The translations under genes were made by a program, and so were the position numbers. A DNA stretch of 64,000 nt from Alkalihalobacillus bogoriensis ATCC BAA-922 (GTDB taxonomy: Bacteria > Bacillota > Bacilli > Bacillales > Bacillaceae_F), in NCBI RefSeq assembly GCF_000621445.1, contig NZ_JHYI01000011.1, positions 1 through 64,000 of the forward strand, read 5' to 3'. The notes below the pieces were generated by a model, which did no database searches, was not told the DNA's origin, and worked only from the letters and a program-made list of their open reading frames with translations. Positions 49,684-58,344 of the stretch are shown in pieces. Within the stretch, counting starts at the first letter, position 1. Each line of letters starts with the position of its first letter.

Positions 49684-50580
49684 TTGATTAAGCGGATGGA
49701 TAAAATTCTCATTGACTTACCTAGACCAAAAAATCCCGACCCAAACGCGGCTTCCGCTGTGCAAGAATTATTAGGTGGAAAATACGGTGAGATGTCCACG
49801 TTAAATAATTATATGTTTCAATCGTTTAATTTTCGAAATAAAAAGAAATTTAAACCTTTTTATGACTTAATTGCAAGTATTACAGCCGAAGAGTTTGGTC
49901 ATGTTGAACTCGTTTCAAACACTGTGAATTTAATGATGACAGGTTCAACATTCCCAGGGAACCCAGATATAACTCCGATGCAAAATGCGGTAGATGATAG
50001 AAGTCACTATCATTATATTGCCACTGCACAAGCTTCTTTACCAGGCGATTCACATGGAAGACCATGGACGGGAGATAATGTGTTTAATAGTGGTAACTTG
50101 TTGTTAGATTTGCTTCATAATTTCTTCTTAGAGTGTGGAGCCCGTACACATAAAATGCGAGTTTATGAGATGACGGATAATCCTGTTGCACGTGAGATGA
50201 TCGGTTATTTGCTCGTCCGTGGTGGTGTCCATGTTGTAGCTTATGCAAAAGCATTAGAAGTTATGACAGGTGCTGACGTCACAAAAATGATTCCTATTCC
50301 AAGCCTTGATAATGCTGCATTTGAAACGACGAGAAAATTTGAAGCACAAGGCATCCATCGTAAACTTTACACATGGAGTGAAACAGATTATCGTGATATT
50401 GATAAAATATGGAAAGGTACACATCCGGAAGATGGAAGTCCGGTTGAAGTTGTCATTGGAAGTCCAGAAGGAGCACCTGTTCCTGATTTTGAGGAAGTGC
50501 CAGAAGAGTTTGCTCCAGGAGTGTCTGAAGATGACTTTATGGAAATTTATAAAAGATTACAAGGATATGCGAATATGTAA
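49684..50580 (+). CDS. Manganese catalase
   Basis: The di-manganese ligands fall in GGKYGEMSTLNNYMF (Glu36), SITAEEFGHVELVS (Glu70, His73) and, after residue 150, FFLECGARTHKMRVYEM and LLVRGGVHVVAYAKALE (Glu and His). This is the Mn-catalase fold (KatN/YjqC/YdbD group). Bacillus members are spore-associated. It destroys hydrogen peroxide without heme. TTG start after AGGAGGTTTTCAC. 298 aa, closed by a strong terminator; paired with the DUF2642 gene. Confidence 0.95.
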   Translation: MIKRMDKILIDLPRPKNPDPNAASAVQELLGGKYGEMSTLNNYMFQSFNFRNKKKFKPFYDLIASITAEEFGHVELVSNTVNLMMTGSTFPGNPDITPMQNAVDDRSHYHYIATAQASLPGDSHGRPWTGDNVFNSGNLLLDLLHNFFLECGARTHKMRVYEMTDNPVAREMIGYLLVRGGVHVVAYAKALEVMTGADVTKMIPIPSLDNAAFETTRKFEAQGIHRKLYTWSETDYRDIDKIWKGTHPEDGSPVEVVIGSPEGAPVPDFEEVPEEFAPGVSEDDFMEIYKRLQGYANM

Positions 50581-50582
50581 GA

Positions 50583-50616
50583 GAAGAGACGTAGTTAAAT
50601 CTACGTCTCTTTTATA
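50583..50616 (+). terminator. Terminator of the catalase unit
   Basis: AAGAGACGTAG, loop TTAAAT, CTACGTCTCTTTTA. Confidence 0.9.
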
Positions 50617-50762
50617 TTTATGTACTTGTATTTATAGGAGAAAAGTCAGAAAAATATTGCTATTCAAACTATATTGAGAAAGCTTTTAAAATAGAATTGT
50701 TTCCTGTATAGTACATAAGTATTAGGACTATTTCGATGCACTAAATAAAAGGAGCAAATATT

Positions 50763-52451
50763 ATGAAACTGACAATCAAGAAAAAACTAATTGGATTTGT
50801 ATTAATCATTGCATTTTTCATTTTCGTTGCCAACGCATTTTCTTACTTTACAATTACAAAAACAAATGAGTCGTATTCTTATTTAGTGGATACTGTCTCT
50901 GAGCTTCACTATATTTCTACGAAGATTGAAGCTAACGCTCACAAACAAGCAAGTAATGTAAGTACATATGTGTTAACGACTGACCCAAGATATTTAGAAA
51001 GTATTGCAGAAACAAATGATGAAATTAACGGCTTAATTGAAAAAGCACGTGGTATAGCTACTTTAGAAGAAACGCTCGGTCATTTAAGTGAAATTGAAGA
51101 AATGAATAATCAATATATAGAAGCGATTAATCGCAATGCGAATATTGTTACGATTAATCCAGAACAAGCAGCATTAGTTGTCGCTTCTTCAATCTTACCA
51201 TTAGGGCAAGAGTTGACAAATAAGACGTTAGCCTTTTCTGATTTTCTTGAAGGAGTCAGAACGAATGTTCAAGTCGAGACGACGAATCAAGCGGAACAAT
51301 CTTTGCTAAGAATTAGTGTGACTGGTATTGTAAGCTTACTTGTAGTCATTGGTGGTGGAATCTTAATAGCGTTTTTAATTTCCACACCAATCCAAAAGTT
51401 AACGAAAGTAGCAAAACAAATAGCGTCAGGAGATCTAACAGTAGAGCCGATTCAAATCAAAAGCAAAGATGAAATCTATGAATTAAATGAATCGTTTAAT
51501 GAAATGACAAATAATTTACGAACGATGATTTCAACAATTATGACTAATTCAAGTCAAGTTGCTGCATCAGCTGAGCAGTTAAATGCGAGTGCAATTGAAT
51601 CGTCAAAGGCGACAGAACAAATTACGAATTCAATTCAATCAGTAGCCGTTGGGGCTGAAAAGCAAGTGGAAGTGACGGTGAATGCGACAAATATAACAGG
51701 AGAAATTTCTCAAGGGATTGAAGAAATTGCAAACAACATTCAAACGGTGACAAACCATACGGTAGAAACAGAAGAAAAATCAAGTCATGGTGTGAGCGTC
51801 ATTGAACAAACAATGAAACAAATGGAAGAGATAAATGTCAAAACGAATGAAATTACAGATGTCGTTACACGCCTAGAAGAAAAATCTAATGAAATCGATA
51901 AAATTATTACGATGATAACGGCTGTGTCTGATCAAACGAATTTACTTGCCTTAAATGCAGCGATAGAAGCAGCACGAGCGGGTGAGCATGGAAAAGGGTT
52001 TGCGGTTGTGGCAGAAGAAATTCGAAAGCTTGCTGTACAATCGAATGAATCAGCCAATCAAATTAGTCATTTAATTCATGAAATCCAACAAGATATTCAT
52101 ACATCTGTTACGGCGATGGATGAAGGGAATGCGTCGGTTAACGAAGGGCTAACATTAGCAGACCAAGCAGGGACGGTGTTTCAAACGATTTCAAATTCCA
52201 TTAATGACGTGTTAACTCAAGTACAAGAAGTATCCGCTGCAGTACAGCAAATATCAGCAGGAACGGAAACAATGGTAACATCCATTCAAGAAGCTTCTAC
52301 AATTGCAGAAAATGCAGCAGCATATTCCCAAAATGTCGCAGCTTCAACAGAAGAACAAGTGGCAACAATGGACGAAATAACAGCAGCTTCTACGACATTA
52401 ACGAAACTAGCCGATGAACTTCAAGAAACTGTACAAAAATTTAAACTGTAA
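50763..52451 (+). CDS. Methyl-accepting chemotaxis protein
   Basis: Membrane helices at about residues 8-30 and 183-208 bracket a 150-residue helical sensor domain. A HAMP domain (about 205-258, [20 protein letters not shown]) leads to the signalling domain with the hairpin tip near 380-420: [39 protein letters not shown]. Ligand unknown; the extracellular part is a four-helix-bundle type. ATG after AAAGGAGCAAATATT. Works with CheV and CheA; monocistronic. Confidence 0.95.
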   Translation: MKLTIKKKLIGFVLIIAFFIFVANAFSYFTITKTNESYSYLVDTVSELHYISTKIEANAHKQASNVSTYVLTTDPRYLESIAETNDEINGLIEKARGIATLEETLGHLSEIEEMNNQYIEAINRNANIVTINPEQAALVVASSILPLGQELTNKTLAFSDFLEGVRTNVQVETTNQAEQSLLRISVTGIVSLLVVIGGGILIAFLISTPIQKLTKVAKQIASGDLTVEPIQIKSKDEIYELNESFNEMTNNLRTMISTIMTNSSQVAASAEQLNASAIESSKATEQITNSIQSVAVGAEKQVEVTVNATNITGEISQGIEEIANNIQTVTNHTVETEEKSSHGVSVIEQTMKQMEEINVKTNEITDVVTRLEEKSNEIDKIITMITAVSDQTNLLALNAAIEAARAGEHGKGFAVVAEEIRKLAVQSNESANQISHLIHEIQQDIHTSVTAMDEGNASVNEGLTLADQAGTVFQTISNSINDVLTQVQEVSAAVQQISAGTETMVTSIQEASTIAENAAAYSQNVAASTEEQVATMDEITAASTTLTKLADELQETVQKFKL

Positions 52452-52555
52452 AGAAAAATTTCTTTGTTTCTCTGTTTCTTATCTTTACGTCTTTAGAAGA
52501 AATAGGTAAGATAGAAATTGGTATGAATAATAAAGACAAGGTAAGGAGTGGAAAT

Positions 52556-53485
52556 ATGGACAAAGTGTTAGTGTTTGGTCATAAAAATCCTGATACGGAT
52601 ACGATTTGTTCAGCAATTGCATATGCTGAATTAAAAAAAGAAATAGGTGTAGACGCTGAGCCTGTTCGCCTTGGCGATGTAAACGGAGAAACTCAGTTTG
52701 CTCTTGATTATTTTAATGTAAGTGCACCACGCCTCGTACAAACTGTTGCAAATGAAGTTCAAAAGGTTATTTTAGTTGACCATAATGAACGTCAACAAAG
52801 TGTAGACGACTTAGGGAATGTTCAAGTGACAGAAGTCATTGACCATCATCGAATTGCAAATTTTGAAACGAGTGACCCGTTGTATTACCGTGCTGAGCCA
52901 GTCGGTTGTACGGCAACAATTTTAAATAAAATTTACAAAGAGAAGGGCGTTAAAATCCAAAAAGATATCGCAGGGTTAATGTTATCAGCGATTATCTCGG
53001 ATTCGTTATTGTTTAAATCACCAACATGTACAGATGAAGACGTTGCGGCAGCTAAAGAATTAGCTGAAATTGCTGGTGTTGATTCTGAAGCCTATGGTCT
53101 TGAGATGTTAAAAGCAGGAGCAGATTTAGGTGATAAAACAATCGCACAATTAATTTCTCTTGATGCAAAAGAGTTTCAAATGGGAAATAGCAAAGTAGAA
53201 ATTGCGCAAGTAAACGCTGTTGATACAAACGATGTGTTAAGCAAACAGGCGGAAATTGAAGAAACGATTTCAAAGGTTGTTTCCGAGAAAAATCTTGATT
53301 TGTTCGTTTTTGTTGTCACGGACATTTTAAATAATGATTCTGTTGTATTAGCGTTAGGGAATGAAACAAAAGTGGTAGAAGAAGCGTTTCAAGTGACATT
53401 AGAAAACAATGTGGCAACGTTAAAAGGTGTTGTTTCTAGAAAGAAACAAATCGTTCCAGTATTAGATAATGTATTTTCAAAATAA
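52556..53485 (+). CDS. ppaC: Manganese-dependent inorganic pyrophosphatase
   Basis: ATG 52556 after AAGGAGTGGAAAT gives 309-310 residues, the normal length. DHH-family motifs: [61 protein letters not shown], and the DHHA2 domain with [16 protein letters not shown] at the end. It hydrolyses pyrophosphate, pulling biosynthetic reactions forward. The in-frame ATG at 52523 has no ribosome site. Confidence 0.95.
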   Translation: MDKVLVFGHKNPDTDTICSAIAYAELKKEIGVDAEPVRLGDVNGETQFALDYFNVSAPRLVQTVANEVQKVILVDHNERQQSVDDLGNVQVTEVIDHHRIANFETSDPLYYRAEPVGCTATILNKIYKEKGVKIQKDIAGLMLSAIISDSLLFKSPTCTDEDVAAAKELAEIAGVDSEAYGLEMLKAGADLGDKTIAQLISLDAKEFQMGNSKVEIAQVNAVDTNDVLSKQAEIEETISKVVSEKNLDLFVFVVTDILNNDSVVLALGNETKVVEEAFQVTLENNVATLKGVVSRKKQIVPVLDNVFSK

Positions 53486-53491
53486 AAACGA

Positions 53492-53531
53492 AGGAAGGAT
53501 CCGAATCGCTATGATTATCGGATCCTTTTTC
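53492..53531 (+). terminator. Terminator of ppaC
   Basis: AAGGATCCGA and TCGGATCCTTTTTC with a 13-base loop. Confidence 0.85.
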
Positions 53532-53534
53532 ATA

Positions 53535-53683
53535 CATATAAAAATTTGGTGTAGCAGTGAAGCTTTGAAAGCTATTTCAAGAAGAGCGAAGGCTGCGCAC
53601 CTGCGCGTTTCACCCCAAGAAGAGCACTTGTGGTTCACTGTCAAAAGCGGGTAGGGCTCCGCTCTTCGCTTGAAAGAAAAGAC
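53535..53683. repeat. Repeat family B, copy 6, left part (split by family A)
   Basis: CATATAAAAATTTGGTGTAG, CAGTGAAGCTTTGAAAGC and GAAGAGCGAAGGCTGCGCAC, then an expanded middle with two further AAGAGC/GCTCTTC stretches, ending TTCGCTTGAAAGAAAAGAC. The matching right end resumes at 53969. Confidence 0.7.
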
Positions 53684-53935
53684 CCAAGTGAATCATTCAA
53701 CACTTGGGCGGGATTATCGCGTTAGCAATTTTGTTGATTATGGTAAGTAAGCGGCCATGAAAACCGTTATCTGTGAACATGGCTAGCGTTTTGGAACGTT
53801 GGAGGACACAGGAGCAGCTAATCATAATATATCGCTAGGAATAGAGTGGCTTTTGCGTGAATAAGCGCTCCTGTGGCCGCTAAAAAACGGAAACCCGTAT
53901 CATGTTCACAAATAACGGCTGCTCTGACCGCAAAA
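53679..53935. repeat. Repeat family A, copy 4, nested in family B
   Basis: Core 53749-53935. The leader starts at the CCCAAGTG...CACTTGGG hairpin. A 20-base sequence, CTTCGCTTGAAAGAAAAGAC, stands on both sides (53663-53682 and 53972-53991). Confidence 0.85.
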
Positions 53936-53968
53936 ATGGGACATGGGATGTGTTTGTTGTTTCATCAT

Positions 53969-54008
53969 ACACTTCGCTTGAAAGAAAAGACGCTCCGCGT
54001 TTTTCTTT
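53969..54008. repeat. Repeat family B, copy 6, right part
   Basis: ACACTTCGCTTGAAAGAAAA, GACGCTCCGCGTTTTTCTT. It completes the copy interrupted by family A and runs up to the last codons of ligD. The 53486-54009 gap therefore holds only a terminator and repeats. Confidence 0.75.
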
Positions 54009-54009
54009 A

Positions 54010-55827
54010 TTACACTTTTTCCTTTAAAAAATCGAGCACTGGTCCATAAGGTTGTGTTTTTTTTGCTTCAAAAAAGGAGGAGAATGGACAACCCTTTTCT
54101 TTCACACGGGCTGGAACCGTTTCGATTGTAAAATTCTCAATCGAAAGAGTATCGTTTACTTCTTCCCAATATAATGGTGTGGCGACTAAAGCGTCTTCGT
54201 TCCCTCTAGCTGAATAGGGAGCAATTATCGTTTTTCTTTCCCCATGCTGAATATAATCGACGTACAATTTATTCCCACGATTTTTCTTTAAGCGCTCCGT
54301 CGTAAACCATTTTGGTTCTTGGGAAATAAGATATTCGGCAATAAAGGCTGTAAAGGCCCTTGTATCTGCGTAACTATACATATTGTCTGGTAAAGGGAAA
54401 TACACTTGCATCCCTTTATTTCCGGAAGTTTTGCAATAACAGGAAAGCTGTAACCCATCGGCGACTTCTTTAATGAGTAAGGCGGCTTGAACAGCAAGAG
54501 TGAACTCATTTCTTGATGGTGGGTCTAAATCAAAGACAATTTCCGTTGGTGTTTTCGTATGAATTGTTTCAAATGGAACATGAAATTCAATGGCTGCCTG
54601 ATTCCCTAGCCATATGAGCGTTTCTAAATTGTTACAAACGATATAATCAATGGAATCGGCTTTTTCAGTTTGGACGAAATCAGGTGCGTAATCCGGACAA
54701 TTTTTTTGATAAAACGCTTCTTTATGAACGCCATCGGGAAAGCGAATGACGGTTAATAAGCGGTTTTGTAAAAATGGCATGGAGTAAGGTGACATCGTCC
54801 GTAAAAATTGTAAATAATCTTCTTTTGATATCGCTTTATCTTGCCATAGTAATTTTTTTGGATTTGTGATCGTGACTGTATCAGGTAAAGGTTCTAAACT
54901 TAATTTGAGCCTTTCTTCAGTACAGTCGTCAGGCCCTATATCGAAACGAAACTGTTTAAAATAAGGTTCACGTAAATGCCCTTTATATAATTCTATACAT
55001 TGAATATCGACACATAAACTCGGGTTCACATAAACATAAGTAGCATCTTCTTTTGTCTGATTTTTGCGAACAGTTTCCACTAACGCTTTTTTTTGTTCAT
55101 CTTCTAGTCCGTTTTTAAATAGACCAATCGGGACCATTTCTTTTTTACTGTTATAAATCGCTACATGGAAAAATCCATTATCTTTTTGATAGGCTGTTAT
55201 AAAAGCTGAAACGACACGCCAATTTTTAATTTTATACCATGTTTTTGTTCGTTTCCCAAGCTCCCATTTGCTATTTTTATGCTTTGCAATAATTCCTTCG
55301 CCTAGCGATGCCGTTACTTTTTTCCAAACGGTATCCTTATTAGTAAACGCTGTCACCATTTTTAGAAAAGGGCTATCAGTGATAACGGTTGAAAAAATCT
55401 CTGCAAGCTGCTTTTTCCGGACTGTAAATGATTTTTCTTTGTAGTTCACACCGTGGAGTTCTAATAAATCAAACGCCATAAAAGTAGCGGGAATTTCTTT
55501 GGAATAGGTGTTGATTTTGTCTTTTGTTTTTAGTCTTCCACGCAATTGGATATGTTCAAAATTCCCTTTGTAAGGGTTGTCCAAAACAACGAGTTCTCCG
55601 TCAAGAGACAATGGAAGCAGCGGTTTTATTACATCATGAATGGATTGACAGTATTCAATAATTTCAGGAAATTGGTTTGTTAAATCGTTTCCATACTTAC
55701 TAAGTAACTCGACCTGTTGATTTTCTTGCCAACGTAAAATACAACGAAAACCATCATATTTAATTTCATATCGCCAATCGGGACCGATTGGGGTTTCGAA
55801 TGACAATGTCGGCATCATAGGTTTCAC
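54010..55827 (-). CDS. ligD: ATP-dependent DNA ligase D (ligase-polymerase)
   Basis: The N-terminal half is the ligase: adenylation Lys23 in YEIKYDGFRCILRW, LSLDGELVVLD, EGIIAKHKNSKWELGKRTKT and WYKIKNWR. The C-terminal half (about 325-605) is the LigD polymerase domain: NPKKLLWQDKAISKEDYLQF, ETLIWLGNQAAIEFHVPF, EIVFDLDPPSRNEF and KTSGNKGMQVYFPL. The phosphoesterase domain of Pseudomonas and Mycobacterium LigD is absent, as usual in Bacillus. GTG start after GGAGGTAAGAAAA. It is divergent from ku and together they perform non-homologous end joining, mainly in spores. Confidence 0.95.
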   Translation of the reverse strand: MKPMMPTLSFETPIGPDWRYEIKYDGFRCILRWQENQQVELLSKYGNDLTNQFPEIIEYCQSIHDVIKPLLPLSLDGELVVLDNPYKGNFEHIQLRGRLKTKDKINTYSKEIPATFMAFDLLELHGVNYKEKSFTVRKKQLAEIFSTVITDSPFLKMVTAFTNKDTVWKKVTASLGEGIIAKHKNSKWELGKRTKTWYKIKNWRVVSAFITAYQKDNGFFHVAIYNSKKEMVPIGLFKNGLEDEQKKALVETVRKNQTKEDATYVYVNPSLCVDIQCIELYKGHLREPYFKQFRFDIGPDDCTEERLKLSLEPLPDTVTITNPKKLLWQDKAISKEDYLQFLRTMSPYSMPFLQNRLLTVIRFPDGVHKEAFYQKNCPDYAPDFVQTEKADSIDYIVCNNLETLIWLGNQAAIEFHVPFETIHTKTPTEIVFDLDPPSRNEFTLAVQAALLIKEVADGLQLSCYCKTSGNKGMQVYFPLPDNMYSYADTRAFTAFIAEYLISQEPKWFTTERLKKNRGNKLYVDYIQHGERKTIIAPYSARGNEDALVATPLYWEEVNDTLSIENFTIETVPARVKEKGCPFSSFFEAKKTQPYGPVLDFLKEKV

Positions 55828-55887
55828 TTTTCTTACCTCCAGAAATTCAGATCTACTATATAGTGTTTTAAAAAAAGGAAGAAGTCA

Positions 55888-55917
55888 TACATAAAAAGAC
55901 GCCAACTTCGAAAACTA
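55888..55917 (+). promoter_or_regulatory. Possible sigma-G promoter of ku
   Basis: TACATA (55888-55893), a 17-base spacer and AAAACTA (55911-55917) match the forespore sigma-G consensus TGMATA / CATACTA at 5 of 6 and 5 of 7. Support is mainly from known control of ykoV in B. subtilis. Confidence 0.35.
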
Positions 55918-55947
55918 ATACAAATAAGATGAAGTAGGTGAGTAGCC

Positions 55948-56781
55948 ATGCATACGATGTGGAAAGGAAGCATAAGTTTTGGACTCGTTAATATTCCGAT
56001 TAAGTTGCATGCTGCAACAGAAAACAAAGATATAAAATTACGAAATCTTCATAAAGAATGTAAATCGCCGATTAATTATGAAAAAACATGTCCGGTCTGT
56101 GAAAAACCGATACAAGCGGAAGACATTGTAAAAGCTTATGAATATGCCAAAAATAAATTTGTAGTGCTTGATGATGAAGAATTAGAAAAACTAAAAAAAG
56201 ATAATGAGGAAAAAGCTGTTGAAATCATTGATTTTGTCAAATTAGAAGAAATTGACCCCATTTATTTTGAACGAACATATTTTATGGCTCCAAATGAAGG
56301 GGGAAGCAAAGCGTATTCCTTGTTACGAAAAGCATTGGAAGACTCCGGTAGAATTGGAGTAGCTAAAATTATCATTCGTTCAAAAGAACATTTAGCGGTT
56401 ATACGAGTATATAAAAATACATTAGTAATGGAGACGATCCATTATCCAGATGAAGTACGGAATGTCGGTGAAGTCCCAAATGTGCCTGCAGAAGATAATA
56501 TAACAAAAAAAGAATTAGACACAGCAATGATGTTAATTGACCAATTAACAACGGAATTTAAGCCAGAAAATTATCATGATGAATACCGAACAGCATTGAT
56601 GGAATTAATTGAAGAGAAAAAAGGAAAAGAAGATATTGTCACGGGTGCAGAGAAAAAAGCAACGCCAAACAATGTTACCGATTTAATGGCTGCGTTGCAA
56701 GCGTCTATCGACAAAACAAAGAAAAAGAAACCTACCACAACAAGAAAACGAACAACAACAAAAGAAAGAAAAAATGCATAG
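55948..56781 (+). CDS. ku: DNA end-binding protein Ku
   Basis: The 277-residue bacterial Ku: MWKGSISFGLVNIPIKLHAA, the CK..INYEKTCPVCEKPI segment, KAYEYAKNKFVVLDDEEL, FERTYFMAPNEGGSKAYSLL, GVAKIIIRSKEHLAVIRVY. A Lys/Thr-rich tail (KKKKPTTTRKRTTTKERKNA) is like that of other Bacillus Ku proteins and binds DNA. It recruits LigD at double-strand breaks. ATG 55948 follows GTAGGTGAG; ATG 55957 is the alternative. Closed by a good terminator. Confidence 0.95.
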   Translation: MHTMWKGSISFGLVNIPIKLHAATENKDIKLRNLHKECKSPINYEKTCPVCEKPIQAEDIVKAYEYAKNKFVVLDDEELEKLKKDNEEKAVEIIDFVKLEEIDPIYFERTYFMAPNEGGSKAYSLLRKALEDSGRIGVAKIIIRSKEHLAVIRVYKNTLVMETIHYPDEVRNVGEVPNVPAEDNITKKELDTAMMLIDQLTTEFKPENYHDEYRTALMELIEEKKGKEDIVTGAEKKATPNNVTDLMAALQASIDKTKKKKPTTTRKRTTTKERKNA

Positions 56782-56784
56782 AAT

Positions 56785-56815
56785 GATACCGCAGTCATCG
56801 CTGCGGTTTTTCAAA
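56785..56815 (+). terminator. Terminator of ku
   Basis: ACCGCAG, loop TCATCG, CTGCGGT, TTTTTC. Confidence 0.87.
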
Positions 56816-56904
56816 TTTTTTTAAAGAAACTTATGGAAAATAAAGGATGATAGAGAAAGTTCTAGACTTAAACTTAGTGCACATTCGTGGCCGGCTTAAC
56901 CTTA

Positions 56905-57086
56905 ACGGACATTTGTTCCGCTATTTCTTAATAATTGACCTATTTCGGAAGGCTATCGGACATCTATTCAGTTATATGAAGAAAAAGACGATAAAACTAG
57001 CTTGGTATTTCACTAATACCGGAACGTATGTCCGATAGCAATCAGGATCTATGACTTTTTTATAAAATAGCGGAATAGATTTCCGA
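56905..57086. repeat. Repeat family C, locus 3
   Basis: Forward motifs CGGACATTTGTTCCGCTAT (from 56906) and CGGACATCTATTCAGTTAT (from 56957), inverted ATACCGGAACGTATGTCCG (from 57016) and ATAGCGGAATAGATTTCCG (from 57067). Pair spacing is exactly 51 bases in both halves. The 56782-57145 gap contains this element and two terminators, no gene. Confidence 0.8.
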
Positions 57087-57107
57087 TAGCATGGTGACAA
57101 CGATATA

Positions 57108-57135
57108 AAAGGGATGCCATGAACGACATCCCTTA
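57108..57135 (-). terminator. Hairpin after the DUF1906 gene
   Basis: AAGGGATG and CATCCCTT with a ten-base loop, just past the stop codon on the minus strand. Confidence 0.7.
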
Positions 57136-57145
57136 AAGATTATTA

Positions 57146-58222
57146 TTATTGGTCTGGACGCCAGACATAATCGAGAATTGAAGATTGATATAATACTGTA
57201 TCGATATTGCATGTTTCTGCATCAATCCCATATTGATAAGCCCATGCTAACGAATCTTCTGGAGCAGCTGGGTTAAATTCTGGTGCATTATCTTCGGTCG
57301 TTATACCTATTTGTGGTTGATTTGTCCAAATGATAACATTGTCTAGGATATCGGGATTTTCTTCAATGGCAGCTTCAAATGCAATGCGGACATCATTATC
57401 GCCATCTTCGGCAAATACACCGTAAATCGCGGGAGTGTAAATGGAAGGCTCGATTGTATCATACCATCCTTGAATAAAGGCTGAATCAATGGGATAGAAT
57501 GGTTCAACGTTAGCAAAGATAGCTACACCTTCAGGAACGCCGATGTTTTCGGCATATTCAATCGCCACTTCAGCTTCGGCAACACCTTTATCATACGATG
57601 TTCCATCTGTAAAATGATTGTAAATGACAAGGATGGATACACCTTCGCGGTGGAGTAATTCAACTTCCTCTGACGTTAGTCCAAAAGAAACTCCTTCTTT
57701 ATCTTCCAGATATCTTCCCCAAATTTCGGGGTCACCAAAATTCGTTGTAACGCATCGGTAAAAGTCTTCAGTTGTTAAGCTTGCGGAGTCAACACCCCAT
57801 AAAATGTCGTCACCACTCGCTTCTTCTCTTACCGTTGTATCTTGTTCATCCTGAGAATCTCCATTTTCACTAGTTCCATTTGACTCATCTTGAGATTCAC
57901 CATTTTGATCGGTACCATTTGTTTCATCTTGAGATTCACCATTTTGATCGGTACCATTTGTTTCATCCTGAGAATCTCCGTTTTCATCAGTGCCGTTTGA
58001 CTCATCTTGAGATTCACCGTTTTCATCGGTACCGTTTGTTTCATTTTGAGAATCTCCATTTTCATCCGAGTCCGTTTCATCCTCATCGCGTTCCTCGATA
58101 ACGGGTTGAACGATGACTTTCGTACAATCACAAGTTTGATTGACAACAAAGAAATAAAAGGATGCTAGAGCAAGGACATACGTAATTCCAAGTATAATAT
58201 ATTGTCTCAAGGTGGTTTTCAT
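57146..58222 (-). CDS. DUF1906 glycoside-hydrolase-like exported protein with repeat linker
   Basis: A signal anchor (about residues 8-28) and CDC pair are followed by six tandem 13-residue repeats (about 52-129) of the form TDENGDSQDETNG, then a DUF1906/Rv2525c-like domain (about 138-358): ILWGVDSASLTTEDFYRCV, GDPEIWGRYLEDKEGVSFGL, GVSILVIYNHFTDG, EAEVAIEYAENIGVPEGVAI, PAIYGVFAEDGD. Such domains have a glycoside-hydrolase TIM-barrel shape and act at the cell wall. The acidic linker spaces it from the membrane. ATG 58222 follows GGAGGGATGAAAA. Confidence 0.87.
   Translation of the reverse strand: MKTTLRQYIILGITYVLALASFYFFVVNQTCDCTKVIVQPVIEERDEDETDSDENGDSQNETNGTDENGESQDESNGTDENGDSQDETNGTDQNGESQDETNGTDQNGESQDESNGTSENGDSQDEQDTTVREEASGDDILWGVDSASLTTEDFYRCVTTNFGDPEIWGRYLEDKEGVSFGLTSEEVELLHREGVSILVIYNHFTDGTSYDKGVAEAEVAIEYAENIGVPEGVAIFANVEPFYPIDSAFIQGWYDTIEPSIYTPAIYGVFAEDGDNDVRIAFEAAIEENPDILDNVIIWTNQPQIGITTEDNAPEFNPAAPEDSLAWAYQYGIDAETCNIDTVLYQSSILDYVWRPDQ
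57833..58070. repeat. Six tandem 39-bp repeats within the DUF1906 gene
   Basis: The minus strand encodes six near-identical 13-codon units (DENGDSQDETNG type). Third-position and conservative D/E, T/S changes differ between units, so they were kept by selection at the protein level after duplication. The number of units is likely to vary between strains. Confidence 0.85.
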
Positions 58223-58344
58223 CCCTCCTATTGCTTAGAATCCAATATAGTTTATTAATCTAGTGACAAACGTGTGTAGGCACGTACCTAATTAAATGAA
58301 ACTTATTCAGAAGGTAATCGTATTACCAATAAAGAGGTGAACTT

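Noticed and set aside
57829-58149. Additional long open frames on both strands over the DUF1906 repeat region
   Set aside because: Tandem 39-bp units keep several frames open by chance; they lack ribosome sites and give repetitive, unnatural proteins.
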